From the NCBI GenBank assembly GCA_002335345.1, contig DDCS01000043.1:1-7072 (forward strand): a stretch of DNA of 7,072 nucleotides, written 5' to 3'. The stretch is from Flavobacteriaceae bacterium UBA2000. GTDB taxonomy: Bacteria; Bacteroidota; Bacteroidia; Flavobacteriales; Flavobacteriaceae. Positions within the stretch are counted from its first letter, which is position 1. Each line of letters opens with the position of its first letter. Of the stretch, positions 1 through 4,680 are shown in pieces. A model generated the notes under the pieces. It did not search any database and was not told the DNA's origin. It worked only from the letters and a program-made list of their open reading frames with translations. A program made the position numbers and the translations under genes.

Positions 1-1
1 A

Positions 2-322
2 GTGCGCAATCATATGGCAATTGAGGCCCTATATCGAGACACGGTGTTTCTGAACCGAAGAGGAAAAGGGCTCACACGGGCTATGGTGTTTACCATTATT
101 AAAGACTTGGCTGAGCGCGCTGGAATTGATAAAAAAGTAAGCCCCCATACCTTTCGTCATTCTTTTGCCACGCACTTGCTGGAGCATGGAGCAGACTTAA
201 GAGCGATTCAACAAATGCTTGGACATGAAAGCATTACGACAACTGAGATTTATACCCATGTGGAAACCGCCCATCTGGCGAAAGTCATGAAACAATTTCA
301 CCCCAGAAAATTAAAATCGTAA
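2..322 (+). CDS. xerD: Tyrosine recombinase XerD/XerC, C-terminal fragment (5' end off window)
   Basis: This is the C-terminal catalytic end of a tyrosine recombinase of the Xer family. These enzymes act as a XerC/XerD pair at the dif site to resolve chromosome dimers at cell division. The visible 106 residues carry H49-x-x-R52 in a PHTFRHSFATHLLEHGAD stretch, the second histidine in LGHESITTTEIYTHV (H75) and the nucleophile Y84. The first Arg and the beta-hairpin Lys lie upstream, outside the window. The frame is open at the left edge, so the GTG at base 2 is probably an internal Val codon and not a start; a whole Xer protein is about 300 residues. The FLNRRG segment and the HPR tail are typical of XerD. 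XerD is preferred to XerC, but without the N-terminal half the two cannot be told apart for certain. The close match to housekeeping Xer argues against a phage integrase. The gene converges on rny with a 59-base gap. Confidence 0.88.
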   Translation: MRNHMAIEALYRDTVFLNRRGKGLTRAMVFTIIKDLAERAGIDKKVSPHTFRHSFATHLLEHGADLRAIQQMLGHESITTTEIYTHVETAHLAKVMKQFHPRKLKS

Positions 323-381
323 ATTCAATACCCATAAAAACGAAAGGTCGAGTAGGAAACAAATTAGGGCTCAGCGCGGAC

Positions 382-1947
382 TTATTTGGCGATATTCACA
401 GCGCGGGTTTCTCGAATAACAGTCACTTTAACCTGTCCCGGATAGGTCATATCGGTCTGGATCTTTTGGGAGATTTCAAAAGATAATTGCGCTGCTTTAT
501 CATCACTGACTTTTTCACTCTCGACAATAACGCGTAATTCGCGACCCGCTTGAATGGCATAGGCTTTCTCCACCCCACCAAAACCAAAGGCAATATCCTC
601 AAGGTCTTTAAGACGCTGAATATAGGAGTCTAAAACTTGTCGTCTGGCTCCGGGACGAGCACCACTGATGGCATCGCAAACCTGCACAATTGGGGATAAC
701 AGACTCGTCATTTCAATTTCATCATGGTGCGCGCCAATAGCGTTACACACTTCGGGCTTTTCTCCATATTTTTCAGCCCACTGCATGCCAAGAATGGCGT
801 GTGGCGTCTCAGACTCAGTTTCTGGAACTTTTCCAATATCATGCAATAAACCGGCCCTTTTGGCTAATTTTGCGTTTAAACCGAGCTCTGCAGCCATAGT
901 CCCACATAGTCGGGCCACTTCTCTCGAGTGGTGTAATAAATTCTGACCGTATGATGAGCGATATTTCATACGCCCAATGGCCTTAATCAGCTCAGGATGC
1001 AGCCCATGAATCCCTAGGTCAATTACCGTCCGTTTGCCTACTTCAATAATTTCCGACTCGATTTGTTGGGTGGTTTTTTTAACGACTTCCTCAATGCGCG
1101 CCGGATGAATACGGCCATCAGTAACGAGCTTATGTAAAGAAAGTCGGGCAATCTCACGACGCACAGAATCGAAGCAAGAAAGGATGATGGCCTCCGGAGT
1201 GTCATCTACGATAATTTCAACCCCAGTCGCTGCTTCAATAGCACGGATATTACGCCCTTCACGTCCGATGATCCGCCCTTTGACGTCATCGTTCTCTAAA
1301 TTAAATACAGAGACACAATTTTCAACAGCCTCCTCGGTCCCAATACGTTGTATGGTATTGATGATGATTTTCTTGGCCTCTTGTTGTGCGGTCATTTTGG
1401 CCTCTTCAAGACTGTTTTGAATATAGGCCATGGCATCGGTCTTGGCTTCGCCTTTTAGGCTTTCGACCAGCTGTGCCTTCGCATCTTCTGCCGATAAACT
1501 CGAAATGACCTCAAGTTGTTCTATTTGGCTTTTGTGCAATCGTTCAATCTCACCCTCTTTCTTTTCGATAAATTTGAACTTCTCCTCGAGTTCCGCTCGT
1601 TCTTTTTCAAGTGAGGCGTTTAGCTTTTTTTGCTGGGCTAAGGTGTTTGAGACCTGTGATTCTTTATCTCTTATTCGCTTTTCAGCTTCAGCCATTTTTT
1701 TGTCACGACTTAAAATAACTTTTTCGTGCTCTGACTTAAGTTCTATGAACTTTTCTTTTGCTTGAAGTATTTTTTCTTTTTTAAGAGACTCTGCCTCGGT
1801 TTTGGCTTCTTTAATAATGCCTTCTGCCGAACGTTTTGCAGAATTTAGCACTTGAGAAGCGCTGTTTTTTTCGATAATTTTTGCGATCACAAAGCCTATG
1901 ATTAAGGCAATTAATGAGGCCGCAATTGTGGGGATATATGATTCCAT
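382..1947 (-). CDS. rny: Ribonuclease Y (membrane-anchored endoribonuclease)
   Basis: RNase Y starts mRNA decay and processes RNAs by endonucleolytic cleavage at the inner face of the cytoplasmic membrane. The 521 residues show the full family order and the usual length of about 520. A single N-terminal membrane helix (about 5-25) is followed by a long charged coiled coil (about 28-195) and a KH RNA-binding domain (about 210-275) with the GRIIGREGRN loop at 224-233. A metal-binding HD domain (about 335-430) follows, with HHSRE at 339-343, the HD pair at H369/D370, HH at 407-408 and D425. The C-terminal domain ends in a VKVTVIRETRAVN tail. Wording around the KH and HD domains is that of Bacteroidota, especially Flavobacteriaceae. 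The ATG at 1947 is right because the membrane helix follows at once; no Shine-Dalgarno is seen. It is last in the minus-strand cluster, 17 bases after the U7 tail of a 6S-like RNA, so expression may depend on readthrough of that tail or on a promoter within the RNA region. Confidence 0.97.
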   Translation of the reverse strand: MESYIPTIAASLIALIIGFVIAKIIEKNSASQVLNSAKRSAEGIIKEAKTEAESLKKEKILQAKEKFIELKSEHEKVILSRDKKMAEAEKRIRDKESQVSNTLAQQKKLNASLEKERAELEEKFKFIEKKEGEIERLHKSQIEQLEVISSLSAEDAKAQLVESLKGEAKTDAMAYIQNSLEEAKMTAQQEAKKIIINTIQRIGTEEAVENCVSVFNLENDDVKGRIIGREGRNIRAIEAATGVEIIVDDTPEAIILSCFDSVRREIARLSLHKLVTDGRIHPARIEEVVKKTTQQIESEIIEVGKRTVIDLGIHGLHPELIKAIGRMKYRSSYGQNLLHHSREVARLCGTMAAELGLNAKLAKRAGLLHDIGKVPETESETPHAILGMQWAEKYGEKPEVCNAIGAHHDEIEMTSLLSPIVQVCDAISGARPGARRQVLDSYIQRLKDLEDIAFGFGGVEKAYAIQAGRELRVIVESEKVSDDKAAQLSFEISQKIQTDMTYPGQVKVTVIRETRAVNIAK

Positions 1948-1964
1948 AATTGAACACTGAGTAT

Positions 1965-1984
1965 AAAAAAAGCCTATACCGATA
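1965..1984 (-). terminator. Terminator-like 3' end of the 6S RNA (closing-stem arm plus U7)
   Basis: The 3' arm of the 6S closing stem (1972-1984) runs directly into seven T on the minus strand (1965-1971). Stem plus U-run is intrinsic-terminator geometry, although the loop here is the whole 6S RNA (about 130 nt) and not a tight tetraloop. It would end the 6S transcript and possibly part of the zapA transcript, ahead of rny. It could equally be a processing site. Confidence 0.5.
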
Positions 1985-2131
1985 AGTGTATTGAATAAAC
2001 TCCTTAAAACACGTTTGAGGCTAATATGTTGATCAAGGATCCGTGACTAGGACGGCATGCTTTAACAACACTAACTCACCTCTTTTAAAGAATCTCTGTT
2101 GAGTTTACCAAATAATATATCAATATAGGCA
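1965..2131 (-). ncRNA. ssrS: Probable 6S RNA (SsrS), flavobacterial type
   Basis: 6S RNA mimics an open promoter and sequesters housekeeping RNA polymerase. On the minus strand the zapA-rny gap folds into one long interrupted rod. The 13-bp closing stem pairs 2118-2130 with 1972-1984 (GCCTATATTGATA with TATCGGTATAGGC, two G-U pairs). Nested inside are 2101-2108 with 1995-2002, 2083-2089 with 2003-2009, GAGG/CCTC (2079-2082 with 2017-2020), TGTTG/CAACA (2066-2070 with 2027-2031), and an apical CCGT/ACGG hairpin (2052-2055 with 2041-2044) with a 7-base loop. An asymmetric 11-base bulge at 2090-2100 would be part of the central bubble. A run of seven U follows the closing stem, so the transcript is about 165 nt. 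From general knowledge, 6S RNA lies beside zapA in many bacteria, and Bacteroidota have 6S variants such as 6S-Flavo. No clear promoter is seen just upstream, so it may be processed from the zapA transcript. Ends are estimates; the fold was done by eye. Confidence 0.75.
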
Positions 2132-2154
2132 GTTACCTGAATATTTTAAGAACG

Positions 2155-2445
2155 TCACTTTAGTGCCTCTAGTACCGTTTGATCTATCGCTTGGAGACGG
2201 TGTTCTAATTCCACCAAATCCTTTGACCCATCGAGCTCTTTTTGTTCTACTTGGGCGGCAAACTGAAGGGCACACATGGCCAAAACATCTTGTTTGTCGC
2301 GTACAGCATAACTCTGCTCAAAGCGTTTGATCATTTCTTCAATGCGTTTGGCGGCCTTGCGAAGGCCCTCCTCCTGCTCCGCTTGTATCGTTAAAGGATA
2401 CAAACGGTCGGCAATGGTCAACTTTATTTTAAGTGCCTCAGCCAT
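2155..2445 (-). CDS. zapA: Cell division protein ZapA
   Basis: ZapA binds FtsZ, bundles its filaments and stabilises the Z-ring at midcell in the cytoplasm. The protein is 96 residues, the usual length. An N-terminal beta segment (about 5-20, KIKLTIADRLYPLTI) is the FtsZ-binding head. A helix follows (about 22-46, EEGLRKAAKRIEEMIKRFEQ), then the DKQDVLAMCALQFA stretch (50-63) and a C-terminal coiled coil for dimer and tetramer formation (to about 95). The IADRxYPL start and the DKQDxLAMCALQFA motif are characteristic of Bacteroidota ZapA. The ATG at 2445 is preferred because the conserved head begins within a few residues. It starts only five A/T bases (ATTAA) after the stop of the small coiled-coil gene, so the two are almost certainly one operon with coupled translation. 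A 6S-like RNA begins about 23 bases after its stop, followed by rny. No SD is seen. Confidence 0.93.
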   Translation of the reverse strand: MAEALKIKLTIADRLYPLTIQAEQEEGLRKAAKRIEEMIKRFEQSYAVRDKQDVLAMCALQFAAQVEQKELDGSKDLVELEHRLQAIDQTVLEALK

Positions 2446-2450
2446 TTAAT

Positions 2451-2741
2451 CTACGGTGCTAAATGTGCGATACATTGTTCTATATCGCGCACTAGAGCGT
2501 TTATTTTGAGTTTAGTTTCTCTTTTGTATTGGTCGCTGCCAAGCATTGCATTGGCCATTTTAAGTTCTTCACTCATTTCCTTCCATTGTTTGAGCTCGAG
2601 CCTAAGCGCTTGGTTTTCTTTTACCAAGTTACTTAGATCGTCTCCCTGCAGTTGATGATCTTTTTTTAACGCCTTATGCGCAGAAATCAACATATTTAGC
2701 TTTGATTCTAACGAATCGACAATAGAATTGAGTTGAGCCAT
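2451..2741 (-). CDS. Small coiled-coil protein upstream of zapA, possible ZapB-like partner
   Basis: I do not recognise a characterised family. The 96-residue protein has no signal peptide or membrane segment and is mostly helical and charged. A heptad-like coiled coil runs from about 4 to 66 (for example LESKLNMLISAHKALKKDH, then LVKENQALRLELKQWKEM). The C-terminal helix at 77-94 (KLKINALVRDIEQCIAHL) looks like a conserved capping motif and, from memory, resembles the end of small proteins coded before zapA in other Bacteroidota. It is the first gene of the minus-strand cluster, 26 bases below a good -7 box, and ends five bases before the zapA start. Equal length (96 residues each), tight spacing and coiled-coil make-up suggest a division-related partner of ZapA, comparable in character to ZapB, which is a short coiled coil bound by ZapA in E. 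coli. That role is inferred from context and shape only; no sequence homology to ZapB is claimed. Confidence 0.8.
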   Translation of the reverse strand: MAQLNSIVDSLESKLNMLISAHKALKKDHQLQGDDLSNLVKENQALRLELKQWKEMSEELKMANAMLGSDQYKRETKLKINALVRDIEQCIAHLAP

Positions 2742-2767
2742 TCAATGAACATTACAACACTTAAACA

Positions 2768-2775
2768 CAAAGTTA
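2768..2775 (-). promoter_or_regulatory. Bacteroidota-type -7 box for the coiled-coil/zapA operon
   Basis: The minus strand reads TAACTTTG, a perfect match to the Bacteroidota -7 consensus TAnnTTTG. It sits 26 bases before the ATG at 2741, giving a short leader, with a start of transcription expected near 2760. No good TTG/TTTG -33 element is found 17-19 bases further upstream. A 6-bp inverted repeat (2789-2807) covers that area. Confidence 0.45.
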
Positions 2776-2788
2776 ATAAATCTTGTCC

Positions 2789-2807
2789 GATGCAGGGTTC
2801 ATGCATC
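2789..2807. repeat. Short inverted repeat in the divergent spacer (GATGCA-N7-TGCATC)
   Basis: GATGCA (2789-2794) and TGCATC (2802-2807) are a perfect 6-bp inverted repeat around seven bases. It lies between the two divergent units and over the expected -33 region of the minus-strand promoter, a place where an operator would act. Six-bp arms occur by chance quite often, so this is only a candidate. Confidence 0.25.
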
Positions 2808-2829
2808 TGTTAATTATCGAAAAAATTGT

Positions 2830-2837
2830 AATATTTG
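2830..2837 (+). promoter_or_regulatory. Weak candidate -7 box for the M23 gene
   Basis: AATATTTG differs from TAnnTTTG at one position and lies 25 bases before the ATG at 2863. No clear -33 TTG is found at the right distance. It is the best plus-strand candidate in the spacer, and it is weak. Confidence 0.2.
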
Positions 2838-2862
2838 TCTGTGCACACACGTTTGTTTAACA

Positions 2863-4680
2863 ATGCCTATTAATTTGACTTTTTCCCATCGCTTTATTTT
2901 AGTTTCTCCGATGCTTTTAAGCCGCTTAAGCTCAGTATTTTGTGTGTTTATGTTTGTTCTAGCTTGTTCGAATACCATAAATGCGCAAGCTCCTTTGGGG
3001 CCACAGTTTGCTTCCCCATTAGCGGGTGATCTTCGTCTTTCAGGAAATTTTGGGGAGCTGCGTAGCAGTCATTTTCACGCCGGCCTGGATATCAAAACAA
3101 ATCTGACGATTGGGAAACCTGTTTATGCCGCTGCAGATGGCTATGTGAGCCGTTTAAAGGTGGCCCATTTTGGCTATGGCAAAGCACTTTATTTAACGCA
3201 TCAAGACGGTTTTAGCAGTGTTTATGCTCATTTGGATCGATTTAGTCCGACCCTTCAAGATTACATCAAGCAAACCCAATATAAAAAAGAGCAATTTCAG
3301 GTTGAGTTATTTCCCGGTAAAGATCAATTTGTGGTGAGACAAGGGGATTTAATCGGCTATACGGGCAATACGGGCAGTAGCGGCGGGCCTCATTTGCACT
3401 TTGAAATTAGAGATCCTCAGTCGCGTCCTTTAAATCCCTTGATCTACGGAATACAGATTGAAGACTCAAAAAGACCCTTACCTACGGCATTGCGCTGGTA
3501 CCCGCGGTCAGAATCAGGATTGAATTTAGAAGGACAAGCCCAAAATCTATCGTTGACAAAGGTTAATGACGCTGAATATTTAGCAGAAACATTAGAGACT
3601 TCAGGTTGGATTGGTTTTGGTTTGGGGGTATACGACCAACAAGATGGGTCGGTAAATAAAAATGGTGTATATCAAATACGTTGTGCACTCAATGGGAGTC
3701 TGGTCCAAGAGGTTTTATTTGACCGAATATCTTTTGACGAAACCAAATATATGAATCGGTACATGGACTACCGTTATTTAAAAGAGGGCAAACAACGCGT
3801 GCAAAAGCTTTTTCGACCATCAAATAATCCACTAGGGATTCTAAAAAATCTAGAAAGTGATGGATTTGTTGCCATTATTCCCGGATCGTCCTATACTTAT
3901 ACCATCGAGCTTTTTGATTTTAATCAGAATAAAACAGTGATTACCGTACCTATTGTCGGGGTGCAAAACACCTTAAGTTCTAATTATGCTAAAACGAACA
4001 AAACTGAAGGAAGTAAGCAGTTTAAGTCCTCAGAAAATTCTTTAACCGACTGGTCCAATCTTGTTGAAATACCTCATACTTCTGCAATCAGTTGGAGTGA
4101 AGGCAACTTCAGTATCTTTTTTCCAAAGGAATGCTTTTTTGAGTCCGTGGGCTTAAATCTTTCTGTTTCAGGAGAACAACTGGATATGGACAAAGATCAA
4201 TATCCGTTATACAAGCCGGTCAAAATAACCTATCGGGGCGATCATCTTAGTTCAGAAGACTTGGCCCATGCGTATATCGCCCGCTTAGACGCTTATGGCA
4301 AGCCAATTCATCAAAATACTTCACGCAAGGGCACCCTGCTTGAGGCCAATGTGTCCACATTAGGTCAATACGGGGTATTTTTTGATGACACCCCACCCAC
4401 TATTACCATGAAATCTCCTGCCCAGGGGCAATGGTACAGCACCGCAAAAAATTTAAAAGTGGTGATTAAAGACGCTGAATCAGGAATTGCCGACTACCGG
4501 GCGACCATCAACGATAAATTTATTTTGATGGAATACGATTACAAAACAAATACATTGACCTACGATTTTGGTGATGGCGTGGTCGAGGACCCAGCCCATA
4601 ATTTAAAAGTCGTTGTGCTGGATAATGCTGGAAATAGTACTACTTTTGAACGACTTTTTTACAGGAAAGCCAATGATTAA
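2863..4680 (+). CDS. Secreted M23 (LytM-type) peptidoglycan endopeptidase with C-terminal beta-rich region
   Basis: This is a zinc metallopeptidase of family M23 (LytM/lysostaphin type), which cuts peptide cross-links of peptidoglycan in the periplasm. The catalytic domain (about 50-190) has all key residues: H72-x3-D76 (HFHAGLD), H123 in YAHL, and H177-L-H179 in GPHLHFE. By family knowledge H72, D76 and H179 bind zinc, while H123 and H177 assist catalysis, so it should be active. Residues about 200-505 are a long beta-rich stretch I cannot assign. Residues 508-605 (DDTPPTI to the end) look like an Ig/cadherin-like module with DAESGI and LDNAGN turns. At 605 residues it is much longer than the bare domain, a build seen in flavobacterial M23 proteins. 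The N-terminus carries a signal peptide ending near NAQ42-A43. A second ATG at 2911 (M17) would give a more standard 26-residue signal. C35 in VLAC is a poor lipobox. The gene overlaps the downstream receptor by 8 bases. Confidence 0.92.
   Translation: MPINLTFSHRFILVSPMLLSRLSSVFCVFMFVLACSNTINAQAPLGPQFASPLAGDLRLSGNFGELRSSHFHAGLDIKTNLTIGKPVYAAADGYVSRLKVAHFGYGKALYLTHQDGFSSVYAHLDRFSPTLQDYIKQTQYKKEQFQVELFPGKDQFVVRQGDLIGYTGNTGSSGGPHLHFEIRDPQSRPLNPLIYGIQIEDSKRPLPTALRWYPRSESGLNLEGQAQNLSLTKVNDAEYLAETLETSGWIGFGLGVYDQQDGSVNKNGVYQIRCALNGSLVQEVLFDRISFDETKYMNRYMDYRYLKEGKQRVQKLFRPSNNPLGILKNLESDGFVAIIPGSSYTYTIELFDFNQNKTVITVPIVGVQNTLSSNYAKTNKTEGSKQFKSSENSLTDWSNLVEIPHTSAISWSEGNFSIFFPKECFFESVGLNLSVSGEQLDMDKDQYPLYKPVKITYRGDHLSSEDLAHAYIARLDAYGKPIHQNTSRKGTLLEANVSTLGQYGVFFDDTPPTITMKSPAQGQWYSTAKNLKVVIKDAESGIADYRATINDKFILMEYDYKTNTLTYDFGDGVVEDPAHNLKVVVLDNAGNSTTFERLFYRKAND
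4663..4669 (+). promoter_or_regulatory. Shine-Dalgarno-like AGGAAAG before the receptor start
   Basis: AGGAAAG ends three bases before the ATG at 4673 and lies inside the last codons of the M23 gene. The other genes here have no such site, as is usual in Bacteroidota. It supports ATG 4673 as the start and suggests re-initiation after the peptidase is translated. Confidence 0.4.

Noticed and set aside
2..322. Recombinase as a sign of a phage or integrative element
   Set aside because: The visible catalytic region has the housekeeping Xer form, and its neighbours are core genes; no att repeats, tRNA or phage genes are seen.
323..381. Bidirectional terminator between the convergent recombinase and rny genes
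   Set aside because: The 59 bases show no hairpin with a U-run on either strand; the CAGCGCGG words at 372-379 and 399-406 are direct, not inverted, repeats.
668..1765. Three open frames on the plus strand opposite rny (668-946, 1184-1420, 1430-1765)
   Set aside because: They lie wholly antisense to a well-conserved RNase Y and their translations are low-complexity Ser/Phe/Ala-rich sequences typical of antisense reading of a coiled coil.
2132..2154. Own promoter for the 6S-like RNA just after zapA
   Set aside because: No TAnnTTTG or TTG element fits at -7 or -33 of the estimated 5' end near 2131, so I could not support one.
2840..2847. TGTGCACA palindrome in the divergent spacer
   Set aside because: It is only 8 bases, does not extend, and a perfect palindrome of this size is expected by chance in a window of this length.
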